This document shows positions 36,563 through 47,310 of a stretch of 64,000 bases of DNA, one piece after another (position 1 is the stretch's first letter; each line of letters begins with the position of its first letter). The stretch covers positions 23,893,501 through 23,957,500 of the forward strand of contig NC_079878.1 of assembly GCF_029227915.1 (NCBI RefSeq), written 5' to 3'. A program made the position numbers and the translations under genes. This stretch comes from Hydractinia symbiolongicarpus (taxonomy: Eukaryota > Cnidaria > Hydrozoa > Anthoathecata > Hydractiniidae). The notes beneath the pieces were generated by a model. It searched no databases, had not been told where the DNA came from, and saw nothing but the letters and a program-made list of their open reading frames with translations.

Positions 36563-38231
36563 TTTTGTTCATCAATTTAATAGTGTAGTATCAAGAAACA
36601 TATATGTAACAGAAGAAGAATGAAGATATAATTGTGTGTTCCATGTCTTTTTTGCACCGCAGATTCTTCAAAAACAGTAATGCTGATTATTCACTTTAAA
36701 AATTTATATTTTACAATTTTTTATTTATACATAGCTGGCACTCAGTGAAATGCAGGGACTTTGTTATAAAAAAAACGCGTGTCTTGTCATTACTAATTCG
36801 ATAAGAGGCGTATTAAGCATTAAAACGAATAATCATAGGCTACGCAAACGCAACAAATTAATGGCAAGCAAAGTAGCCTTTTGGTTTTTAATGCCTTTTT
36901 TCTTACTCCCTGATCAATCTTTTGATTTTCAAAAGTTTTGATAGATCTCTGTTAGCCACTAAGGAAGATAAATAAAATATGTGATGCACATATGATTGAT
37001 TACATTTTTATCATTTTACCTTATTTTTATTATTAACTTGCATAATCTTGCCATTTCTGTAATGATGAAACGACCGACTTGGATTTTAAAGGGATGCCAA
37101 AGAAATACATCTTACAAGTTCTTTTGGAGTTTTTATCAGAAAATCTCGTTAAAAAGGGTCTTATTCCATCCTAATTTAGATCAAATGTTAGGTACAAAGT
37201 CATTTAGGCCACATCAACTCCATTCTATATGCTACAACAATGCTAAGCCGAGCAATACGCGTTCTGTGATAATATTTGGACTTCTTTCTTTAAACTTATG
37301 AGTAATTTTTTCACATTCAACTTTTGCGCTGCAACGAAACTGCTTATTTCTGCATTTATAAGTTTTTATTAGATAATGTTAATTTCCATCATAGCAATAA
37401 ATAGATTGGCAACATCCATCTATACATAGGTCAACAAAGCAATTAGCGCTCCACCACTAGCTTTGTTTTTCATTCAATATCAGATCACAGCCGGCACACA
37501 AGAAGCACGCGGGAGTGCATACGGGCTTTCTAACCAATTAAATCGATAATTTTGTGGTTTAAGTTGTTTTCGGGATGGACATAAAAAGCATATACGTTTT
37601 TGATTAATTCTAATTTCCTTTTAATTTTAACGACTTTCTGTAGTGAGAGAAAATGTTCCTTTTTGTTTGTGTATAATACAGATATCAGCGCTTGTTATAA
37701 GATAGTTTCGCATCCAACGCTCTCAAGATTGATACCAACAATTCCTAAAAAAAGGTCTGTGGATTATTTTTACCTTTTTTTGTCTACAAAAATTCGTAAG
37801 CTTGTGGAAGGAATCAAAATATTTTAAGGTTGACATTTAAATTTTGCAAGTCAGAAAATTTTTTCGAGATTTTTTTTCTTTTTCTTTTTCGTCTATCTGT
37901 TCTCTTTACGTCTTCATGTATTTTTGCTATTGTATACTGAGATGCTGTCTTTGCCATATTTTATTTTCATATCAACGAATTCTGATTTATCGATAATCAG
38001 TACCGTGAATAAAAAATATTACAAGCAAATAAATGATGAGTTGATAAAGCTTATCGTGAAGACAAAAGATAATTAGTTTTGTTTGCGATTGCTAGTGATT
38101 CTGTTTCTTTGATGGGACTGAAGTAGAACAGCATAGCTACTTAGAGTAGTGTAATTTATTATAGAACTCAAAAATCAACATAAATTGCTATTTTCGCTTC
38201 AAAATTTAAGTTTCAAATGAGACCTGGGTAA
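36563..38231. other. 3' flank of astacin gene and intergenic DNA
   Basis: AATAAA occurs near 36970, a possible poly(A) signal for the astacin gene. Apart from the candidate short exon at 37092-37174 I see no coding sequence. Confidence 0.4.
37092..37174 (+). CDS. Candidate short last exon, unknown product
   Basis: After a long pyrimidine-rich tract and the acceptor-like gattttaaag, the frame reads GMPKKYILQVLLEFLSEN then LVKKGLIPS and a stop at 37172-37174. The amphipathic pattern looks like real protein, but there is no start codon, no partner exon and no family match, so a pseudogene or chance frame is possible. Confidence 0.25.
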
Positions 38232-38490
38232 TAAAATATTAATACCCGGGTGTCTGTATCTGTGTAATTTTATTGTCGTGCTACGGGTGCACGAAAAACA
38301 AACATGCTAGGCAGACGTAAAAAATAGGAAGGCTAACACGGGGATTTTTCCACAGGCTAGTAACTAGTCTTTATATTAATACTATTTTTTGTTATTTTGT
38401 CTGTCGGCCAAAATCAAGTTGTGCTAACTAAGCAGGAAATATTGAAGCTATGAATAACAAATGTTATATATTTTTGCTACGCACAATCGT
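38232..38490 (+). mobile_element. Two diverged Helitron-like units
   Basis: Unit 1 starts near ATTAATACCCGGGTGTCTG and ends with a damaged hairpin plus GTAACTAG at 38367. Unit 2 starts on the next base, TCTTTATATTAATACTA, and has TTTGTCTGTCGGCC; its 3' end near 38490 is unclear. Confidence 0.55.
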
Positions 38491-39539
38491 GGTAAACCAA
38501 TCAGAAGCCTTGCTTTTTATGAATAACAAATCAGCCCATTTTTTCAGCCTGAAAATGTTAAAGTAGATAAAACGGTTAGGACTAAGGTTGGCTATGTTGC
38601 ATTTTTTTGGTTCTGGGTTTTCGAAGTCTCTTTTTGTTGAGCTTTTGGTATTCTAAAAGCTTTTTATTTTTGTAATATTTTTCTACCCATTGAATAAGTC
38701 TTACACAAGCCAATTTTACGAATATCCTGGGAAACATACTTAGCCAGCTAAGCTAGCTAGATAGCTAGCTATTAGTTTTTATTCTATCCTGCTAGCTATA
38801 GCGGTATTTATGCTGTTCTGTTACCAGAAGTTTTTATTTTCTTTACTGTTAAGTTCTTTTCTTGTTTGGTTATCTACCTAGTTAAAAGTGAAAGTGGCTT
38901 GGTTGGTCTGCAACAACATGTTCAGAGGGTTAACCTTGTATAAAAAATACTTAGGTGATAACACAATTGACAGTTTAAAAACTTGGGTAAATGTCCAAAA
39001 TTTATTGATACAATTATTCTGGACACAAGCAACAACAGTCTAAGTAGCCTGTGATATGCTAAATGTTGCTTCCAGTTAATATTGGGACTTTCACGAAATA
39101 TTTTACCACATAATTACAATGGTGGAAGGTTGTTTGAATAGTTGCCATCTTTTTTCGAAGTAAACCGGTTATCATATGAAAAAGTAACATTAAAAGCGTT
39201 ACCTATAGTTTCCATAAAACCCATCTCATCATTACCCCAACCATTTCGTAAAATCAAAAGTCCAGGTACGGACTAGGAACTAATTACCTAGGGTGCTATT
39301 TTGACGACAACTAGTAAAAAAAAATTAAAGTATTATTTTGGCATTAAATTTGTGACAAATGGTTGTTTGATGCGATGTATTTAAAAAACACAGAAGTACA
39401 GGCTTTTAATTATTAGATACCAGGCGGGGGACTTGGCGTCGAAACGCTGGTTAAGCTAGAAGTAATTGTGTCACCTGCCATTGAACGACTTGTGGAGCCG
39501 TTACTAAGAGCCGCAAACTGTGTCACACATTTAAGTGGA

Positions 39540-40025
39540 GCGCCTCAGTACAGACATGCAGTATATCGTAAATCGAGTAAATAATATACAACATTCTAGT
39601 GTTTCGGCTGTATTATATTTTTCAAAAAATAACTTTACTGCAAATTCAGTTGGAACAAAAACACAGTTCACAACCCGTTGTTACCCTTTAGCAAAACAGT
39701 CGGTCAATATTATTTTATTTAATAAGTTTCCGTGAAATAAGTTTCGTGAAAGTTTAAAAATTAATCATGACACCGGGCTAACCACTCAGTACAGGTAAAC
39801 CATGTCGCACATGCGTATAGGCGTAATATCCTTTTCAAAAAAACTTCATTGCAACTTCAGTGTAAACAAAGTCACAGGAAACAGACTGTCGTTAACACCA
39901 TGCATAGCTTAGCACAGGTAAACCGTATGGCACATGAGTATAGGCGTAATACCATACCATAACTTATCGCAACTGCAGCTTTAAAAGAAATACCGGAGAC
40001 AGCCGGTCGTTACCCTATCCAGTTT
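39540..40025. repeat. Diverged tandem repeat, about three units of 115-170 bp
   Basis: Units begin CTCAGTACAGAC (39545), CTCAGTACAGGTAAACC (39785) and CTTAGCACAGGTAAACC (39908). Each continues through CACATGNGTATAGGCGTAAT (second and third units) and ends near GTCGTTACCC or GTCGTTAACACC. A related word, CTTAGTACAGGTTTATC, occurs at 44568. Confidence 0.5.
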
Positions 40026-40529
40026 TGTTTTGCGCATAAGTATTCATAACAGTAGCTAGCTACCTGACTGCATTTAGTATAAAGATTGTTAAGAATCTTG
40101 TTGTAACCAAACTGTATTTTGGCTACATTAACTTTTTAGTCAGAGATGGCTAAAGAGCTAACTAGATAGCCACAAGCCCAATTACAAATAAATAATATAC
40201 CAAACTGAATAAAAACTTCAAAAGGACAGGAATGAATAAGCAGGATGCTGCCTAAAAAGATTTGCAGCTGGAAAAAATCTTAAAATTAGATTGTTTAAGA
40301 TTTATACATGGCTAGAAAACAAGATAATATATTCATCCTAGCATGTGAAACATACAAAAAGAGATTAAAAGGAGAACCTGACAGTATTACTTCCACGCAA
40401 AATGGTAGCCCAATCGTAGCATATTTTTTCCTTCAGCATGTTGTGGCGCGAGGAACTTGGATTAGTTATTACTAAAGATCGAGCCTAGTGGTCTATTAAG
40501 CGTGAACGGTTAAACAGAGCAGGGCTCAG

Positions 40530-41103
40530 GGATTTTCCGTGGGTCTCCCTACTCGCAGTAAAATTTTGCGTAACAGACAAACAAATGTATGCGGGTATTA
40601 TAACATAGACGTTAGCCCGTAATAAAATCCACGGGTTCCCCGGCCTTTATATTTACCGTCGCAACAAAGTCGGTAAAAATATATCGCATTTGGTATTAAT
40701 GCGTATTTTAACAATTTCGTGTTTCCGTAACAGGACGCATCTTTCGCGGACAGACACACAAAATACAGCTATTATTAAAGAGACTAGGCGTTAGTCCGTG
40801 GAAAAATCCACGGGTTCGACCGTCCTTTAAATTTACCCGTGGCAATAAAGTGGATAAAAATATTTTGCATTTGATATTCGTGTTTCTGTAACACGATTTT
40901 CTAACTCAGCGGGGGTCCACGGACAGACAGACAAGATACGGCTATTATTAAAGAGAAGTCGTTGCCCGTGGAAAAATCCACGGGTTCGCCCGTCCATTAT
41001 ATTTATCCGTCGCAACAAAGTGGATAAAAATATTTCGCATTTGATATTTTCTAACTCAGTGGGGGGTTCGCGCAGAGACAGACGACGGCTATTATTATAG
41101 AGA
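40530..41103 (-). mobile_element. Four-unit head-to-tail Helitron-like array
   Basis: On the minus strand: unit 1 is 41103-40957 (starts A|TCTCTATAATAATAGCC), unit 2 is 40956-40784 (ends CTAG), unit 3 is 40783-40610 and unit 4 is 40609 to about 40530. Units 1-3 share TTTGTTGCGACGG-type middles and hairpins of CCCGTGGATTTTTCCACGGG type; unit 3's hairpin is damaged. Unit 4 begins TCTATGTTATAATACCCGC, which is the other subfamily. Junctions have no spacer. Confidence 0.8.
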
Positions 41104-41584
41104 TTAGGCACATCGTACATGTACACTAATTCATTTCGAATTTCCTTGCTATTTTAGAATTACATCATTTAAATTACCAATAATTTTAGGCTGTTACAAT
41201 AAGTTTATTATGCATTGAGAGGTTCACTACAGAGGCGAATTGGGAAGAAAGTTAAACCAAAAGGATTTAGATTATTAGAGAGGGATTAAGTAGGCTTAAG
41301 GCTTGAGTATGGCTCGAAGTCACAGAAGCTTATGCTTAAACGGACTTCTCGGTCCCAAAAATGAACTGAAATCGGGGTAGAAATTAAATTTTACTGACAT
41401 TATCGTAAGAGAAGGGAAGAAAAATTGTATATCAGCGAATGTCTAGTCAATTTTTGTAAAACAATCAAGACACGATATTTTGGACAACCAGCCAAATGAT
41501 TTTCAACTGAAAATTTAAATTAGCGGTTGCAGGTTCGGAGGAGAACAATATTTTTTACATTTTTTTACAGAAATTTTCACATTG

Positions 41585-41760
41585 CTTAGGAATTTTCGTG
41601 GCGTGGTGTAGTCTTAAAGTCCGTGTTTCAGCGCGAGCATGTTTAGCGAGAGCCTTTATCACAGCTACGGGTCAACCCATACCATGTGAGGGATATACCC
41701 AATGTTTGGAAAAATGATAATGATACACGCTAGAACATTCGATTAAGGTCTAAGTCCATC
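41585..41760 (+). mobile_element. SINE copy with degraded tRNA head
   Basis: GTGGCGTGGTGTAGTCTTAA resembles an A-box region. It is followed by GCATGTTTAGCGAGAG and the core GGGTCAACCCATACCATG then TGAGGG, as in the SINE at 2030-2200. The B-box is lost. Confidence 0.6.
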
Positions 41761-42300
41761 TATATCCGAGTTGAAGAGTCAGCTTAAGTAAAGACATTTA
41801 ATTTAGTATCAGTTCATGTTGTTGCACCCACCATTTATATTTCTTTTTTTGCTTGGTTCAGCTATCTGCCATATTTAACCTAGCTCCCCCTAAAATTGTA
41901 TTTCTAATTAATTGTCTAGTTAGTCAACAAGAATAAAAATAATAACGGATTTGGCAAAAAAGTTAAATGTTAAAAAAAGAAACTTCACTTTTTCACTACA
42001 TTCATTCTATGGCAATTTACTATAATAATAAACGGATTTATTTCTAACATATTCATCAATTCTAATCTTCCATCAGTAGTAATAGCGTACAGTAAAAATC
42101 TTTGAAACGAATAAAAAGGGGGAGAACAAAAAGAAATCGATGAAGGCATAACCTCAAAAATTTATGGCTTGAATCGAGGAAAAATTTCAAACAGATTAGT
42201 TAAGTAAAATAAAAAAGCACAGTGGTAGATGGCGAGTATAGATTTAATCTTATGAAAAAATATTGAGACTAAGGTATTTTTTCATCATTTTCAACCATAG

Positions 42301-42541
42301 ACAAAACCGTCAGACGGTCAATGCTCTGCAGCCGGAATTACATTACGCCCCTCCACTTTTTTTTCTGTGTGAATGGCCTTGTATAGTACTTGGTTTGCTT
42401 GTTGGTAGCATTGGAATCTTTTCCACTAAAGAAAAATCTTACGACTTGTATAGAACCAGCAGTGAAAAGTCATTTACTGCGGTAAAAAATGATAACATCA
42501 CTAGAAAAGATTGCCCAAAATTTTGTGGTACATTTCATTAA
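42301..42541 (+). CDS. Candidate last exon of a single-pass membrane protein
   Basis: Acceptor ttttcaaccatag (to 42300) leads into an 80-residue frame. It has a short extracellular-type segment (TVNALQPELHYAPP), a hydrophobic helix containing IVLGLLVGSIGIF, then a hydrophilic tail (TKEKSYDLYRTSSEKSF and a Cys-containing end KDCPKFCGTFH), stop at 42539-42541. An AATAAA sits at about 42654. The layout suits the end of a type I membrane protein with a cytoplasmic tail. No family recognised and no upstream exon found on this strand. Confidence 0.4.
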
Positions 42542-42805
42542 TTATTTTGTTACTTCTTGTGTGGGAGTGCCGCCATTATATTTATTGGTATTAGAATTTG
42601 CTTTTGTTTTTTAATTAAATATGTAGCTGAACATGTAATGATTGTGGTACGATCAATAAAAAAAGAAAGAAAGTAAAAAATATTTCCGTCACTTTCTTGC
42701 GTGTTTTGTATATTTTTACATTTTCTACCATGCCACTGTCGTACATATACATCTAGTACCGGTCATTTTTAATGCTTCGACAATTTTATTAGTTATTCAC
42801 GCACT

Positions 42806-43093
42806 GTAAGTAAGTAAGTAAGTAATTAAGTAGCTGGAAGGTTAAAAGTCCTTATGGATTCCATCCTAACGGCTAGCTCTTCCTCCCCTCCGACTGTAAC
42901 GATGTTACATTACCGCCAGATATAGGTATAGGATTGCTCTAACTTGCTTGCCTGTCACACAAGCCAATTAGCGGTCAGTAGATGACACCAAATGGGCTGA
43001 CAACACTACATTTAAAGTGCGCCTGAGTAGAGAAGTCGAATCTAAAACCTTATGATTACCAGCCGAATGCGCCACCACTACACCACCTCCACA
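42806..43093 (-). mobile_element. tRNA-derived SINE copy, second family
   Basis: The minus strand begins near 43093 with GGAGGTGGTGTAGTGGTGGC (A-box region). It then has GGTTTTAGATTCGACTTC (B-box-like), a 150-bp body and an (ACTT)n tail, seen as GTAAGTAAG on the plus strand at 42806-42830. The body lacks the core found in the other SINEs. Confidence 0.7.
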
Positions 43094-44377
43094 CTGTTAT
43101 GGAAGCTCCATGATCTGGCTACAAAAAAGAAAATTATCAGTGCATGAAAACGTTCAGTTTGACCAATATAAGAAGTATAAAAAGTTATGATATCACACTT
43201 CCGTCCCTAGCTATTTGGACTTTCGATGTCAAACTTTTTTGCGTCCTTAATATCCTTTGTCGTACTAGGAAATTTCAAACTTTCCATTTGTAGACATATG
43301 CGTCATATCCGTACCGGAACAAAAATCTAACCGGATTATAATGAATATGTCCAGACTTAATGGAAACTTTAATAAAGTTTACCTCAGGAAGGAAGCTCTA
43401 GGAGCGTATGGTTGGCGTATTTAACATGGCGGTCTGTTTTAACTTCCGTCTATAAATTTTGCACATGCGAAATGTATTTTTAACCGTATGAAAACACACA
43501 TTTAACAAGTGTTATCGCAAGAATGCTACCTTGTCATTTATAGCAAGAATTACACATTCTAATGTTGGCGTAACGATTAAATTTGCAATTTTCTGCAACT
43601 GCAGGAGAGTTTTAGTAAAGTCAAAGATATATAAATGGCTAAAAATAGGCAGATTGTGGGGACTTGTAAACGTATATTGATCTTGTCCTGAGTGTTTAAT
43701 ATTGACGTGACGTGAACGTTTCTCCAAGGCCAATTTTGAGTGTTTTGTAGATCATAAATCCATGCAATTTATTAATTAGAAGCAGCAAGGAAGCAGCGGA
43801 CAGTATAATTACTATTCGGCTGTGCAAACCACCCTCACTAAGACTTTATATCGACGAGCGCTATAACACTTCAGGACTGCTTGTTGAAGTTCCGCTTTAA
43901 CAATAATCTTATCACTTAAGCAAAAATGTTTAAAAATTTTGTATTCAATGATTCCAAAAATAACTTTCGATTTCTTAAAAATTGCTGAGATAATCAAAAG
44001 ATTTGTAAAAGAATAGTAACTTTAAAACTTTTATATTCATTCTAATCATCCCGAAATAATTCTCTGTTTTATACACAAAGGAAGTTTAGTTGAACTTAAA
44101 TTATCACAATATTAGATATTTTAAAAAAAATAATCATTAAGTATTTTTTATCTGCAGATGTTGGGACTCAGTATGGAGACGTTTAAATTATTCGCAGGAT
44201 TAAAAATCTCGAGAACGAGTTGTCCATGTACTTTCTTCCAGCTGCGCGCTGAGGTATCAATTCTAAACGATTATTAAGATAAGGCTAATTAAACCTTCTC
44301 TGTTACATCTAGATAAGTAATCGTTGTTTCCGGTCATAAAACTAAGTACTCGTCTGAGCTAGATGAACGTAAAAGTA
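43094..44377. other. Intergenic DNA, no gene seen
   Basis: AT-rich with short open frames only. None has splice context or recognisable protein features. Confidence 0.4.
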
Positions 44378-44430
44378 ACACGTGGAAAAATCCGCGGGCT
44401 CGCCTGTTTCTTAAATCTTCGTCCGTTTTA
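44378..44430 (-). mobile_element. Helitron-like 3' end fragment
   Basis: CACGTGGAAAAATCCGCGGG followed by CTCGCCTG is a damaged hairpin with its usual neighbour sequence, but no CTAG or 5' end. Confidence 0.45.
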
Positions 44431-44987
44431 CATATTTCGGGCATTGCTATTTTGAGCATTCATTCGACAACATGTTAACAGGGTATAAAGGTAAGTGACT
44501 CGATGCTGAACGCCAGATGGAGTGCTTTAATGTGGGTTTAGCCGTTCCACATATTCAGGTGGGAAGCTTAGTACAGGTTTATCTTATGTTTTACAATAGC
44601 TTTTTAAAACTTTCCTGCAACAGCGCTTTAAATAAGTTAACCTCTCCTAAGAAAAGCATCTTTATCGTTCCCCATTTTGCAGAATTGTCGTGTAACAAAC
44701 AAAATTTATCCGCAACGTCTGTTAACTTAAGCTTTTACTTGTCATGGCTCAGTATATCTAAAACGGTCACCCGACACTTTCAATTTTACGAAATAAGCTG
44801 ACGTAAAGGAACCCGATTAATTAAAAATAAAATTTTATCCGCCGTGGAAATCATAATTGAATCAGATTGTTTCAGCATTGTCCACAGTAAGCCTGTCACT
44901 ATATCAACAACCTTTCATCTAATTTATAACAGTGTAAAAAGTGTACCAATTAACCAATTACACTGTACATTTTTACGTTACATAATA

Positions 44988-45109
44988 TCTATATTTACTA
45001 CCTGTATACGCCTGTCTGTCTGTCACGAAAAATGATACCGCAAGTGACGCGCAAAGGGGTATAAAAAAAACGGGCGAACCCGTGGAGTTATCAGCGGGCC
45101 ACCGACTAG
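44988..45109 (+). mobile_element. Helitron-like element, short subfamily, 122 bp
   Basis: A precedes TCTATATTTACTACCTG, then GTCTGTCTGTCACG, GGGCGAACCCGTGGAG, and the end CGACTAG at 45109 followed by T. The second arm of the hairpin is mutated (CAGCGGG). Confidence 0.75.
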
Positions 45110-45239
45110 TTCTACAAAATATCTCAAATTTAGTTTGTATAAGATTTATACATGGTTATAAACGTGATTATATACTTTTCAGTTATACTTGCTTTTATAT
45201 TCCTTCGTCAGAATGTCGAGGCCGCAAAATATATAAAAA

Positions 45240-45724
45240 TGTATAAAATCACCACTCGTGATTCGTTTACTACCCTCTAGCGATCGCAACAACATCGGTC
45301 AAAATATATCATATTTGTTATTTGTAGCTTCAAGAATTCGGGGCTTTCCAACCCACTTCTACGCCGACAAGCAGACAGAATACGAGTCAATGTGGATAAA
45401 AATATATCACATTTGCTATTTCGTGTGTCTGTAACACAACTTCTTTCTCGCGCACACACAGTAAAAACCGGGAAATAGTATAAAGGACTAGTCGTTAATC
45501 CGTGGAAAAATTTTCTGTATTCTTAAGGATTGAAATAGCATTGCAAGCGTCCAAAATAAAGCTGCGGCGCAACGCTTTTGGACAGAAAGACAGACCACGT
45601 GTATTGATATATATTGATTCCATGGAAGAATTTACGGATGCGTCGTCGTACATATTCCCATCCTTAGCACGAAGTAGTAATCTTACAGCTATTTTGTAAA
45701 AAAGACCGTTATTAATATAGGAGA
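45240..45724 (-). mobile_element. Helitron-like units, minus strand
   Basis: One unit runs from 45724 (TCTCCTATATTAATAACGG) to CTAG at 45488-45491. A further diverged unit or two occupy about 45240-45487, recognised by GTGGATAAAAATATATCAC and GTGTCTGTAACAC words shared with the 40.6-41.1 kb array. Confidence 0.55.
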
Positions 45725-45837
45725 ATAGGAGAAATACCAAAATAGAAAAAGCTAAGCTATTAAAAATTTTATTTTTAAATATAACGATGTTACAAACATT
45801 GCGAGTTGAATATTGACAAAAGAATGCTAATGAAATG

Positions 45838-46335
45838 AACGAGTCATAAAATTAACGTGGTTTTTCAAAATTCGCGTTAATTTAAGGACTGTTAATTTCA
45901 TGACTCGTTAATTAAAATACTGGTAATTTGGTGACTTTTTTATAAAGCTTAAAAAACAAACATTTTTTTTTACATTTTTTTTTACTATTTCTCAACGGTG
46001 TTCTTTTTTTCACCGATCTTTTTTAAAATAGCTTTTGTATAATCTTCATACCCTGATCCAAGTGGTTAACTGAAAGCACTTTTTCTTCCAAAATTTTTAA
46101 ATTTTTAACAATGTGTTTCCAAACAACGAAAACTTTTATTTCGATTTCCAAACTGTCTTTTTTCTTCGTGTGATATCGCATACTCTCAAATTCGCATTAA
46201 TTAAATGCATTTTGGAACAACCTTGCTCAACCGCGTTAATTAAATGCATTTTTCAAAATAATATCATTGAACCGCGTTAATTTCATGACTATTAATTTAA
46301 TTTGCGATAATTTCTTGACTCGATTAATTTCATGG
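45838..46335. mobile_element. MITE-like element with inverted subterminal words
   Basis: The left side has ACGAGTCATAAAATTAACG and CGCGTTAATTTAAGG. The right side has CGCGTTAATTTCATGACT and TTTCTTGACTCGATTAAT. The words CGTTAATTTCATGACTCG and their inverse recur within 500 bp. Exact ends and target duplication were not determined. Confidence 0.45.
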
Positions 46336-47310
46336 AAAAAAGAATGTGAACAAACGGATAAGAATTTCATTTATAGTGACGCTACATTTTGTTGCAATTT
46401 GTAGCTACTACCAGTTGTAAGTCTGTCGACTGTACGAAGGTTTGACTAAATGTTGAATAAGACCACATCAATCTCTATCTTTTAATTCCCATGCGAAGCC
46501 ATTTCTAAAGCTACAACCCTGGACATTTTGGTATTATTTTAAAATAATAAAACAGCTAATAATCTGCAGCCAGCTCTACCTTTTGCAACTACCTGTAATG
46601 CGTCAGTCCCAGTTTCTACAATGCCTGCATTGTTGAACAATCTTCGCCACGACTAGTGACAGTCCGGAAATTTCGGAAAATAGGAAGTGCTGGATGTCAG
46701 AAAAATAGTGTTGTTTAGGGTTTTAGATCTACCAAAGTAACCTTAAGCCAGATAAAATAATTTAAGGTCAAATTTATGTGTCTTAAAACGGTTTTTAGGG
46801 ATGACAAAAAATTTCATATTATGTCCGAGTTGTAGACCCTGATATTCTTACTTTTCTTATTATTGCTATGTTCTTATATTTTATAAAAAAAACTGGAAAG
46901 GTACACATGTATTGATAATCCCAAATATAGAAACTTAATAACAGATTTACTATTCCTAATAAAATGGTTACCTTTAAAATTGCTATGAAGGATGTTTAAA
47001 ATATATATTTAAAAATTGATCGCCTCTACCATTGATGGAAATACATCGCATGCAAAAACGGAGTTCCTGCGGAAACTGACGAAGAAGTACATATATTTGT
47101 TGAACAAAGAGTTTTATTTCATTTCTTTTTAGTCAATTTTTAATACAAAAAATACTACCTTAAATTATCTGCTGCCATAAACAATTGTATATATATATAT
47201 ATATATCTACATGCAAGACTATTTTACAAAAATAAACAGTCAAAAAAACAGCACAGCTGTCTTTTCATTTTCTCAAAAAATATTTCCGTAATTTTCATTA
47301 CAAAAAACAA
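46336..47310. other. Non-coding stretch downstream of the ETS gene
   Basis: No gene seen. It includes a (TA)n run at about 47188-47206 and, near 47110, a minus-strand AATAAAA that may serve the ETS gene. Confidence 0.45.

Noticed and set aside
39535-39735. 66-codon frame in the 39.5-kb repeat
   Set aside because: Falls within a diverged tandem repeat and is not conserved between units.
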